A stretch of DNA of 64,000 nt from Torreya grandis (taxonomy: Eukaryota; Streptophyta; Pinopsida; Cupressales; Taxaceae). The notes under the pieces are model-generated. The model ran no database searches. It saw only the letters and a list, made by a program, of their open reading frames with translations, and had not been told where the DNA came from. Position numbers and translations under genes: made by a program. The stretch covers positions 199,501 through 263,500 of the forward strand of contig JARHVA010008346.1 of NCBI GenBank assembly GCA_037957365.1. Reading direction: 5' to 3'. Below, piece after piece: positions 46,521-56,352 of this stretch. Every line of letters starts with the position of its first letter. The stretch's first letter is position 1.

Positions 46521-47520
46521 AAATCTTAATATGATATTCTTATGATCCCTAAAATTAATATCTCTCCTTTACTTGAGTTCATCAACATGAATCCTAATTT
46601 ACAAGTTATTCTCATAGATTTTGATGATGATGAGCCCAATGAGTTGCAACATACTTACAATACTACCAAGTTACCTCCATAAAGTTTTTAATGGCTTCCT
46701 CCTTCTCTCTTACCAAAATACTATATTGTTCCTCTCATGGATGATATTATTTACTTTTCCCCTCCATGCAATTCTCAAAAGCCTTATTTATTAGAAGATG
46801 CCTTTAATTACAATTATTTTAGAGTGGCTAAATTATTTCAAAATAAATTCATCATGTCTCCTCAAACATTCAACAATATTGGGATTTCATCCTCTAAAAC
46901 TCCCTTAGATTCTCAAACCTATATGATTTCTCCAAAATATGATGACAACTATATCATGGCCCAAGCTCAATCTAAAGACATAGATGTCCAACAATATGAG
47001 AAAAATTTAGCCCAAATTCATGTTTTTAATCCAGATTTACATACCATTTCTATGGATCATACCTTATATCTTGAGGGTCATGTGCCTCCTACCAATCCTC
47101 TTCTTATCGATACTCATTGGTTGGTAAAGCAAATTATGTCTTATAAATCTCTAGAAATTCTTACATTTCCTTTACCACCTTTGGATCCAATCACTATATT
47201 TGATCCTTTTCCCTTCACTAAATCCACTGATGTACCAATCTCTTCTACTCTGTCTACTTATTATACTCTCAAAATTACAGTTGATGCCAAAACAACTAAT
47301 GCTCATCAGATACATTATAAATCTTATCACCATGGCAATCAAATTTTAGATCTTGAAGTAGATGTTGAGTATTATGGTCCTCTTCCTACCTTTCCTAGTG
47401 ATGAAGCTATCCTTGAGTTACTTTATGCCTGAGAACCTCAACTTCCTCAACAACATTATAAACTCAAAAAATTTAAGACTAATAATCCTTATTTCAATAA
47501 CTTAATTTCTAGTCTTTAAC
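46521..47520 (+). CDS. unassigned 231-codon open frame between protease and integrase
   Basis: Positions 46737-47432 are open for 231 codons and in the same frame as both the protease before and the integrase after. The frame is also readable upstream (FDDDEPNELQH near 46620) and past a TGA to about 47517. The product is acidic and Tyr/Pro/Ser-rich, with THWLVKQIMSYKS and LDLEVDVEYYGPLPTFPS segments. I see no reverse transcriptase or RNase H motif here, although that is where these domains belong. It could be a leftover linker from an in-frame deletion or an unrecognised domain. The start codon at 46737 is arbitrary, since it was probably part of a polyprotein. Confidence 0.4.
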
Positions 47521-48563
47521 AAGCACATGGGGGAATTTGTAATGGTCACTAGAGTAGACATGCTACAACATGCATATTAATACATATAAGTTACTTTTGG
47601 CCTACTATTGAAAAGGATGAAATTGAATATGATAAAAATTGTACTCCTTGTTAGCTTCATGATGATCTAATCCATTCAAATCCTACTAAAATTAAAACCA
47701 TTGAATTTCCTTGGCCATTTTCCAATTAGGGATTTGATCTCATTTGTAAACTTCCTCACTTCCAAGATGGTCATATATTTATCATCACTGCTACCAAATA
47801 TTTTACCAAGTGGGTAGAAGCCATGCCCCTAATGCCAATCCTAGCATTTCCAAATTTATTCTTAGCCAAATTATTTACCACTTTGGCATTCCCCATACCA
47901 TCATTTTTTAAAATGATATTAATTTCAAAAACAACATGTCAAATAGCTTTGCAACAAATTCAAGATCAATCAAAATATTTCCACGCCTTATCATCCACAA
48001 TGCAATAGTCAAGCTAAGACCACTAATAAAAGTCTCAAAAAAATTATCCAAAAGAATTTTTTAAAAACCCACATAGATAAGCATATTCATCTATAATCTA
48101 CACTTTGGGCCTAACAAACTAGCATATATATTGCCAGTCGGGCAACTCCATTTTCTCTAGTCTATGGTTCTGAGTCAGTCCTTTATTTATAAGTTGAGCT
48201 TACCTCTCTATGTATATCTCTTCATGGCATTATTCTTGATGAATAATTTCATTAATCTCACCTTCATTCCCTTGATACTCTTAATGAATTCCATCTTTCT
48301 ATGTTGAAACAGAACTACTAATACAAGGCTTGCATTACCAGACAACATAACAATTGTGTTAAAGTCTACACTTTTAATGTGGGTGATCTTGTCCTTAAAT
48401 TAGATTAAACCCATGATAAATAAGGTAAATATTCCCAAAAATGGTGGGGGCCATATTTATTTAAATACATTCTTGTTTTAAGCACCTATTATCTTCAAAC
48501 CAATGAAGACCATGTTTCAAAGATCTTACCAACGCTCAATTTTTTAAAAATTTACTTTGCCTA
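47521..48563 (+). pseudogene. gypsy integrase of G1-2
   Basis: The zinc-binding domain appears as AHGGICNGH at 47521, YFWPTIEKDEIEYDKNC near 47595-47643, and a CTPC pair. The catalytic core follows with FPWPFSN, GFDLI around the first aspartate (about 47735), GHIFIITATKYFTKWVEAMP near 47770-47826, and, after a frameshift, a FGIPHTII block leading to the second aspartate region near 47915. The carboxy end has VGDLVLKLD near 48380 and KWWGPY near 48440, ending with a stop at 48561-48563. The branch-type WVEAMP block fits Tat/Athila elements. Stops and shifts make it inactive. Confidence 0.8.
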
Positions 48564-48779
48564 AACATTTCCTTCTTTTCATTCTTTCTATCTACATATA
48601 TCTAACACTTTTTTTAGGTTAATTAACCATGATTCTTTCCCTCTACATTAGTTCCCTCTTTTTCACAAACCTTTAGTCCTCCCTTTTGGTCTTTTGGTTT
48701 CTTGATGTACCATAGTCTTCTTTATCTTATTGCATCTTCTCTTATTTTTCATCCCCCTTAGGTTTTTATTTTGTTAGTT
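48564..48779 (+). other. start of the G1-2 3' non-coding region
   Basis: This is T/C-rich sequence after the integrase stop. No gene or motif is seen. Confidence 0.45.
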
Positions 48780-49012
48780 GCTTTGTAATACCATGGATAA
48801 GACCTGACATTCCTCAAAAAACCACCATATTTTATTTATCTATTTTTCACATACCTTTTGCTTTCTCATTTTGTTTTGGATTCCCTTGGGTTCTTGTTTT
48901 ATGAGTTGATTTGTAAGACCATGGATAAGACCCAACATTCCTCACAAAACTACCTTCTCTTTTCTTTATTTTTTCCTTAATTTATGTTTTTGTAATGTAA
49001 TACTATGGATAA
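48780..49012 (+). repeat. three tandem CCATGGATAAGACC-type units of G1-2, the third split by TR-GAG
   Basis: Units start near 48788, 48909 and 48993. Each has TTTGTAATACCATGGATAA or a close variant; GACC, a short C/A-rich piece and TCCTCA follow. TR-GAG inserted inside the third, so its GACCCGACCCTCCTCA part now lies at 57577-57592. Confidence 0.7.
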
Positions 49013-49174
49013 TGTAGACACCGAAATCGTGTCGACTCCCCTGGTCATTCCTCGTCTTCTTTCTTCTTCGCCTATTGAACCCTTGCCGATCACTTGTTTC
49101 ACCAGCATTGACCCTGGCAGCATGTAAAGAGGAGCACAGAGCGAAAGGTAGACTCTATCCCCATTATGCATCTG

Positions 49175-49253
49175 CCGACGTCGGTCTTTACCCGACCGAT
49201 GTCACCGACGTCGGTCACCTATCGGCCGACGTCGGCAATCCTGCCGACGTCGG
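49175..49253. repeat. four CCGACGTCGG palindromes in 79 bp, 5' LTR
   Basis: Perfect copies occur at 49175-49184, 49205-49214, 49226-49235 and 49244-49253, with a further half-site between the first two. The core GACGTC is the C-box type sequence bound by plant bZIP factors. The 3' LTR has the same cluster at 56515-56593. Confidence 0.8.
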
Positions 49254-49776
49254 TCACCTTCCCCTTGTCCGTTATCAGTTAGCATTCGGTTTCCCGAAAC
49301 GGTTGACGAACCATTTCTGGAACCGTCCCCATCCCCCACCTTCATCAACCTCCGCCAGCCATTCGAACCGGATCCCCGAACGCTGATCAACCGAACGCTG
49401 AGCAACCAACCTGCGAATTCCTCCACGAACCTGCGAACTCCGAGCAATCATCGACACTACGACATCAACTAATCTGCACACCATGGCTTTCATCGGGTCT
49501 TCTACCAGGTAAGTCTTTATTTTGTTTATTTCATTTTCTTTATTAGTTATTGTTTATGTTCTGTTATCCCTGCCTCTGTCCTCAAACCCCCCCGGACTCT
49601 GTTCCGACCTCGTCCCAACCTCGTCCCTGTACTTATCAAACCCTACCCTGATCATATCAGACCCTGTCCCGACTATTTAGACCTATCCCGACTCTGTTCA
49701 AACCCCCCAGACTCTCCCTGAACCTGTCCCGACTCTCTCAGAACCTGTCCCGAACCGTTTCCCAGAACTTGCCCCT

Positions 49777-49870
49777 ACCGACGCCGGTCACTGCCCCGAC
49801 CGACGACGGCACATTAACCGACGTCGGCACCTTCCCTAACCGACGCCGGCACCACAGAGACCGACGCCGG
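49777..49870. repeat. second CCGACGYCGG cluster, 5' LTR
   Basis: Five related sites occur in the order CCGACGCCGG, CCGACGACGG, CCGACGTCGG, CCGACGCCGG and CCGACGCCGG. Only the third is a perfect palindrome. The matching cluster in the 3' LTR is at 57117-57210. Confidence 0.75.
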
Positions 49871-50234
49871 CAACTGTGCAGAACAGTGCCACATATCAGG
49901 TACGCCTTTTATTTTCTGTCATTTATTTCTGTCATTATCATCTACTTTCGTCCATTTTTCTACTCTTTTTTATCAGTGGGTTGATATCCTTCTAGGGAGT
50001 CTTCGTACTTCCGGGATCGGGCGTTCGCCTGACAACCCACCATATCTCTTATTAACGTTTTTCCGTGTTTAGCCTTTTCTTCGCAGGTGTCATTCCTCCA
50101 CAGCAAAAGAGGAGAATCTTTCAACGTCTGATTTCGGTGCGCACGACTGTATCAGGTACTTCTAGCCTTAACCATCTTTCAGTTTCTTATTTCTTCTTTT
50201 GAATGTAGAAAGCAATTTTGCATTAGAAACATTC

Positions 50235-50253
50235 TGGCACGCCTGGTGGGACC
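50235..50253 (+). other. primer-binding site of TR-GAG
   Basis: TGGCACGCCTGGTGGGACC starts three bases after the LTR. The TGG start fits pairing with a tRNA CCA end. I cannot name the tRNA. G2 and, more weakly, G1-1 have the same site. Confidence 0.7.
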
Positions 50254-50629
50254 CTAGGTCCTCCTTGGGTTCTTTCTTTCTTCCGTTCATTTAGGTGCAT
50301 TAGGTTTCTTCCTTTTCGCCTCCTTTCGTCTCTTCTTAAACAACATCATAAGCAGAACTAAAACGAACACTTCTTTCTTTCTTGCATTTCTAGACTAGCT
50401 AAACTCATATTCTTCGACTCTTTCTCCATTCGTCTTCATACGAACAAACATTTTGACTTGGACATTAAAACACTTTGCATTCATTTCTGTTTGCCTGCAT
50501 CTTTTAGACCACACATAGTAATTAAACTGCATATTGAATTAATCTAGTCACTTGATGTTACACGACCAAACCACCTGCACAAAACAAACATAAAACTTAC
50601 CTGAGACAAGGCCCGACTGGGATTTCATC
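50254..50629 (+). other. TR-GAG leader, first part
   Basis: This is T/C-rich untranslated sequence between the primer site and the conserved block. No gene is seen. Confidence 0.5.
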
Positions 50630-50900
50630 CCCCAGCGGATACCTTACCCGTCCCGGTGACCCTACTTGGATTTCATCACCAAGGGGGAAGCCCACTCCGT
50701 TCTCTGGCGGAGTCTAATCTCTAGGCGAGGTATATCTTGGCTAAGCGAAACCAGCTAACCAATGGAATCGTGAAGTGAGGGGAGCTTGCTCCTTAGCACC
50801 AGGCCGCGTACCAGACCCTAACACAGACTTCTTGAGCACCATAACAAAACCCGAAACCATCCATAGACTGCTTCTTCTAGGACCCATATTTCAGCCAATC
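50630..50900 (+). repeat. conserved non-coding leader block, TR-GAG copy
   Basis: The stem CTTGG (50665-50669) and CCAAG (50679-50683) surrounds the loop ATTTCATCA. GGGGGAAGC, GTGAAGTGAGGGGAGC and GAAACCATCCATAGACTGC follow, in the same order and with similar spacing to G1-1 and G1-2. A second small stem is possible in CTCTGGCGGAG just downstream. The block ends about 150 bp before the gag start. Confidence 0.7.
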
Positions 50901-51045
50901 TTCCTCTACACACATATTCTAAGGCATAAGCCACTATAATCCTAATAATTTACTTCTAGGGTTTTAGGATCTGCTTGTGTCTTCATCTTCTTTTTAGTTC
51001 TTATCTGCTTGTTTGAGCTTGTGAGGACGTTCTTTCTTGCCTTGA

Positions 51046-54000
51046 ATGGTTCTGACACATAGTCAAACCAAGGCTCTTCTTAACCACGCTAGCCATCAAT
51101 CGCTTTCGCCTACCCCGCCTACAACCAGCCCTATAATGGAGTTCTATTCAAAGACCGAAAGAATTCCTACTAGACTATCTCTAACCCAGACGCCTATCAT
51201 ACCAGAAGGGGACCAAGACTTTGCAAGATTCTTGGACCTCAATACCGCAGCCCTCCAAAACTATCTCGCAAGAAAACCAATGCGGAACCTTTCGGACGAC
51301 GTGGCGACGACATCAACACCATTCGCCACCCAACCTTTTACGACTCAACCTTTCGCCTCAACCATTAACCCGACCATGGCCTATACGCAAAGTTCGACCT
51401 CCTCGTCTATTTTTAGACCAACCTCCACTGGGGTTTCGTTACCCCCTCAACCACCTGCAATTCAACCAAGTTCTACATCATACCAGAACTTGATTGTCTC
51501 GACCCCTCACACTCTTGCGCCTATATATGCAGGAGTGCCTACCTCGCCCTTTGTCAATGCCGTCACACAACCTCCTTTGGTGGTATCTAGTCAGCCTATA
51601 CCTTCAACCTTCATAACGCAACCACCCTTAACCTCTACTTCTGCCCCTGCGACTAGCCATCCGTACGTTGTACAACCGACTATGTCGCACGCCTCTTCTA
51701 ACCTCTTTCAAGCGCCTTACAACCTAGGAGGCGCTCAACCCGCTAATCTATCAGCAGACGTCATCAAGATGCTGATGGATAAAATGTCCCATCTCGAAGC
51801 TTCTATCTCTGGTTCAAGCAATACTTTGTCATATGAACAAGTTTGCAGCGAGCCCATCCACCCTTCTGTCCCTATCTGACCATACCCTAACCATTGGGAG
51901 CTTCCTAAATTCACTCACTTTCAGAGTAAGGAAGACCCACAACAACATCTACGGGCATTCAGACATGCCTGTTACCTTATCGCCCACGACGATGCGTTAC
52001 TTCTACGCACGTTTCCTATGTCACTTTCTGGCCCTACCCTTGACTGGTATAGTTCTCTTGCCAGACATTCTATCTTTTCATTCATCCAACTCGCCCAACT
52101 ATTCATCGACCATTTTTCTATCAATATCACTAAACAAGTTTTGATCACAGACCTTTACTCCATCAGACAGTTTGACGACGAATCAATCATCGATTTTGTC
52201 GCTCGTTGGAGAAGCTTGATTAATCAACTCTCCTTCTCCTTGCCTCAACCTGAGCTCATTGAGCTCTTTTCTCGAGCATGCGTCAGTCATATCTCGTCCA
52301 CCTTGCGGGTTCAAACATTCCACACTTTCGACGAGGCCTTCACCATGGCCTGAAAGCTTGAACTCCGTGCCATTGAAGAAGATAAGGTCAAATTGTGTAA
52401 CATTACCAATGACCATTCTTCTTCCAGACCTTCTTCTGCCCACTCTCAATCCAAGGAGTCGGCAAACACTGTCATCTTTAAACCATCATCTTCAACAATA
52501 ACCAACCGCTCAACATCTTCAACATTAGACTACATCAATAAACATTTTCAACGTCAATCCATACAGCGTCAATTCACTCCAATTAGGGAGTCATATGCCT
52601 CTGTCTTGGATAAACTCGACAAGGGGAATCTTATTTTAGATAACCCGAACACACCGTCCAACCAAAACCTTGACATCTTCAAGCAACCCTTTTCTAATCA
52701 CCCGCCTACTCAAGACAACGTCCAAACCATAACCATTGACCCTCAAGACCATGATATACACACGGTCGACACTATCTTTTCTCTTATCCCTGACCAACCT
52801 TTTTCACAGGTGGAAGACCTTTCTTCCCCTATACCTCCTCCACAGGGTGAAGAACTCTCTTCTCCCACTTGTCCTCCAGCGATTTCTCCCATATTAGAGG
52901 ACGCTTTGACCACATCAACACCAGCTGCCTCGCTTTCATCCTTATTATCATCCATAGACGATCATACCTTTTTGACTCCCCAACCATACACAGAAGCCAT
53001 GACTACTCCAGAGCTCTTTCCTCTTAAAGAGCCCACACCTTTAATTTCTTCTCCATTGAGAGAAAAACTGTCCACATCTAAGTCCAAACCCGCGCAGGCG
53101 TCCATCATGCCCAAAGAGACTAAACCTCTTGGTGTTCGCCCCACATCTAATCTTGCTTCGCACAAAGGTGGCCTTCAACCCATACCAAAGAAGGCTACTA
53201 AACCACACTGGAGGATTCCTCCCCCACCTTCGTTATTGCCCTCTATCTTGGGCCCACATCCGTCTACTTTACTCAGAGTGCTTCCCACTCCCATACTTCA
53301 CAGAGGTAAGTCACCTCCATTATTCTATCAACCCGTCAGACTTATACCTCCTTCAAACCATCGACCAATGCCTCTTACGCCTCCCAAACTAATGTCACCA
53401 ACCCTCTCTGCAATAAAACATCCCGATCCGTTAGCAGGTTCTTATGCCTTGCTCTTACGGCAATTGTTGCAGTCCTCTCGTCTCTCTCTCCCGCCTCTTA
53501 GACCATATCACTCTCTCGGACCAAAACCACCATGGTTCGATGACACTCGCATTTGTGCGTATCATCGCACGCCTGGGCATGACACGGAGCATTGTCATGC
53601 CCTCAAGGTCGTCGTTCACCAATGTCTGGGGAATGACACCTCCCTTCTCGACCACGTTATCAACAAACCTTCAACACCACCCCACTCATCAACCCTCAGA
53701 TCAAGGCCATCTTGGTTCGACAACTCTAAATTCTGCCACTATCATCACACTCCGGGACATGACACCGAGCGTTGTTGCGCTCTTAAAGCTGTCATTCGTC
53801 ACCACCGGAAAAAGGACACCCTTCTCATCAAGGATCCTCTTGACCTCCCCTCCGACAAATTATCAACACCAACCCATACCTCTCCAACCTCGTCATCTAA
53901 ATCGGGATCTTCACGCCAGACTGTGGTCCCTTTGCCGCCTTTGACCCCCTTATTCGACATTAACACCGTCCATTTGACCACTAAACCTCAATCGACCTTA

Positions 54001-54372
54001 ACCAATCTTTCAAACATTCTCCCTACCCGCTGGGGGAATTCATCCTTCGTCCAAACCTCGACCAACTCCTCAACCCAGTCTCTACCACATATCAATCACT
54101 CATTTAATCTTATATCTCGACCAAGTGTCCATCGACCCAACCTCCGACCAATTATTCGACTAATCTCAACCAAGCTTCGACCACATATCAATCAACCAGA
54201 CCTCTCGACCAAGCATTCAACCCTTCTCAATCAACCAACAACCATATCAACCAACTTCACATCCATCAATCAACACCTGACCAATCTGGAAAGAGGCAAA
54301 TGGGGCAAGTTTGCTCCTAATTGGCTCAGACCTTTTATTATCATGCACAAGCAAGACCCAGGGTCTTATTAG
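51046..54372 (+). pseudogene. gag of TR-GAG, 1109-codon frame with two TGA codons
   Basis: One frame runs from ATG at 51046 to TAG at 54370-54372, broken only by TGA at 51877-51879 (codon 278) and 52351-52353 (codon 436). Codons 1-277 are Ser/Thr/Pro-rich. The retrotransposon Gag domain lies at about codons 280-440, with ELPKFTHFQSKEDPQQHLRA, MSLSGPTLDWYSSL, IDFVARWRSLINQ and LIELFSRACV. A long Ser/Pro-rich linker follows. Two zinc knuckles of the form C-x2-H-x4-H-x4-C stand at C837/H840/H845/C850 and C897/H900/H905/C910, in a duplicated segment of 60 codons. The last 25-30 codons look like an integrase tail. Gag would form the particle and bind RNA. The start is the first ATG, about 150 bp after the leader block. 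Confidence 0.85.
53518..53820 (+). repeat. duplicated zinc-knuckle segment in gag
   Basis: Two units about 180 bp apart encode PPWFDDTRICAYHRTPGHDT and PSWFDNSKFCHYHHTPGHDT, each followed by E-x-C-x-ALK. The duplication keeps the frame. G1 gags show one knuckle at this place. Confidence 0.8.
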
Positions 54373-54419
54373 ACCTTGAGCCTCTTAATGCGTTGCATCT
54401 GCGACCGTTCTACTGCTAG
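54291..54419 (+). pseudogene. integrase carboxy-terminal tail remnant
   Basis: Within the last codons of the gag frame the text KWGKFAPNWLRPFII resembles the KF-PNW-GPF block near the end of gypsy integrases. After a one-base shift the sequence ends LEPLNALHLRPFYC with a stop at 54417-54419, resembling the usual integrase end with a LR-(F/Y)Y core. Protease, reverse transcriptase and most of integrase are missing. This supports origin by internal deletion from a full element. Confidence 0.6.
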
Positions 54420-54924
54420 TCGAGTATTCGTCCACTTGACACTTAACTTGAGCTCGTCCCTTGAGCAATCCCCGTCCTCTTTATCCTACTTCCTTTCAAC
54501 CCTATTCCTCTTAACAACTCCTATAACCCTTTTATGATGTATGGATGCTTTGTCCTACTAAAAGGGAGACCTTGACCTTCTACAGTCTTGTCCATGACTC
54601 ACATTTCTATCAAAACGAATCAAGATGTCAAAACATATCCATGGTCACTATATCCATATCAAAATCAAAAAAAAAATAGACTGCTCCCTCGAAGGACAGT
54701 TGTACTATCATTGCTGTAATAAATAGACTGCTCCCTCGAAGGACAGCTATTCAAAAGCCTTTTTATTAAACAAAAATATAGACCACTCCCTCGAAGGATG
54801 GCTATGACTACTCTGGCAATAAACAGCAACTTATTTTAGAAGCTTCCCGCATTGATCAGCTTCGCAACCTGACCACCAAGCAAATGACATCTCTATGCAG
54901 GCTTCCCGCATCGATCAGTCTGCC

Positions 54925-54963
<39 letters not shown>

Positions 54964-56340
54964 GAGTCATGGACTTGGCTTGTGGTTGTCTCAGGGTCTC
55001 CTATAAAAAAGGGCAAAGTTATCTCTGCTCTTAAAACGGGTTACCCTCTTTCCTCCTCCTATTACCTACTCAAGGGACTTCGAGCTCACTTTAATGTCTA
55101 AGTGGTTCGATTACCGCTCTAACATAACTATGGTCAACGACGTCACGCATAAATGGGGCTCTTGGTTCTCATAACCCCTATCTATGCTATCTTTTTGGTC
55201 CTTGTCAATGAAAGAGCAATTTGCCTTTCATCTTCTTCTACCCTTTGGTCACATTCACCCTCATCACTTGTCGATCAACTCAGCTCAACTCTCTTTTCAG
55301 ACCATCAACATGACCTTGCCTATTCACCCTAGTTTCTATGGACACCAATACACATGGAAACTATCGACTCGCCCCAATTTGTGTTAAGCATAAACCAATA
55401 CTTGCTGAAGCATAAATAGACCTCAATTCATTTTTAGCATACATCCATCACGCAAATGGAATATTGCTAGGGATGAAAAACCCCTCAACCAATGTTGCAG
55501 AATACACCATTTGGAAAAGGCTGCAACATCTTTTTTTTTTCCTCACCATCCCTTTGACCCTTCCTCCCTTCTAGGGAGAACTACATCGGCCTGAGGCCCT
55601 ATCACCAGGGCTATGTAGGCAGCACTCAGTTGACATGGGGTCTTCTGGGGTTAGCTTGGCCGCATCCTTTCATCCTTTCATCCTTTCGTCCATTCATCCT
55701 TCCATCGACCACCAACCATTGGAGATCATGCCTATCTCCTCCGACCTCGACCACTTCCAAGACGTTGTTGCCTTGGTTGTTTTTGCATATATGCTACCTC
55801 ATGACTGGTTAGCAGAATTGTGCGCAGACCTTTTTAGACCCTCACAAGTATAGGATCGCACACCGGTTGATCTGCACTACTTGTGACTTTTTTGCGTTTC
55901 TAGGAGCACTTCCTGAGCCTGGGATACCTGGAACGCAACGACCCATTTGGAGCTTCAGCTTAGATTGAGTGACCCGATCAGCAGACGACTAAATGTTGGG
56001 GCCCGGTTACTTCAATTTTGGCACTCCTCGACCCTTGACCTGCGACACTTTGGCCTGACCATCTCGTGTAGTGGTATACGCGTAATCACGACTTTTGCAG
56101 CGTTCACCCTCACCCCTTTTTTCATCCACTCTTTATCAAATCAGCACCCGATTCCCGGTTCCCTTTCCTCGACTCCTAATTTGAGGGGGAATACCTCATC
56201 CTTACTCGGGGCATTTCGCTTCCTATTTTTGTCTTGCAGTTCATTCGAACAACCAACAAGACGAAATCAACCTTATCCCTCACCTGGGGCACTCACTCTT
56301 ATTTTTGTCTTGCAGTTCGTCCAGAACAACCAACAAGACA
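54420..56340 (+). other. TR-GAG 3' non-coding region
   Basis: No long frame is supported. There are three copies of an ATAGACTGCTCCCTCGAAGG unit (54676, 54723 and about 54777), two copies of a GGCTTCCCGCAT-GATCAG unit (about 54840 and 54900), and an uninterrupted run of 34 A (54929-54962). Frames of up to 136 codons near 55947-56357 are Ser/Pro-rich and overlap the polypurine tract, so I do not call them genes. Confidence 0.55.
54676..54962 (+). repeat. short tandem units and A34 tract in the TR-GAG 3' region
   Basis: Three units contain CTCCCTCGAAGGA at 46-55 bp spacing, followed by two TTCCCGCAT-GATCAG units and a poly-A run from 54929 to 54962. The A run may vary in length or be an assembly-sensitive site. 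Confidence 0.7.
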
Positions 56341-56352
56341 AAAAGGGGCAAA
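56341..56352 (+). other. polypurine tract of TR-GAG
   Basis: AAAAGGGGCAAA directly precedes the 3' LTR and would prime plus-strand DNA synthesis. Confidence 0.75.

Larger units (their letters stand above)
49013..50231 (+). repeat. 5' LTR of TR-GAG
   Basis: By eye I count about 23 differences from the 3' LTR in 1219 bp, all transitions and no gaps. It contains two CCGACG-type palindrome clusters (49175-49253 and 49777-49870). It also has splice-signal-like sites: CAGGTAAGT near 49508, CAGGTACG near 49897, TTTTCTTCGCAG ending near 50087, and CAGGTACTT near 50153. I could not pick out a convincing TATA box. Confidence 0.9.

Noticed and set aside
49175..49253. Regularly repeated palindromes as a CRISPR array
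   Set aside because: Only 10-bp repeats with 8-20-bp spacers in a plant LTR; no CRISPR features, and the unit is conserved in both LTRs.
49202..49493. Overlapping frames of 70-100 codons on both strands of the TR-GAG LTRs (repeated at 56299-56833)
   Set aside because: They come from GC-rich palindromic repeats that lack stops in several frames, occur in both LTRs and show no domain.
52743..53165. Minus-strand frames opposite gag (also 53455-53655 and 53799-53981)
   Set aside because: These are strand shadows of the Ser/Pro-rich gag frame; the plus-strand frame is far longer and has gag domains.
54929..54962. A34 run as the poly-A tail of a LINE, SINE or processed copy
   Set aside because: No target duplication or retroposon body ends at the run, and it lies inside the TR-GAG 3' region next to that element's own repeats.
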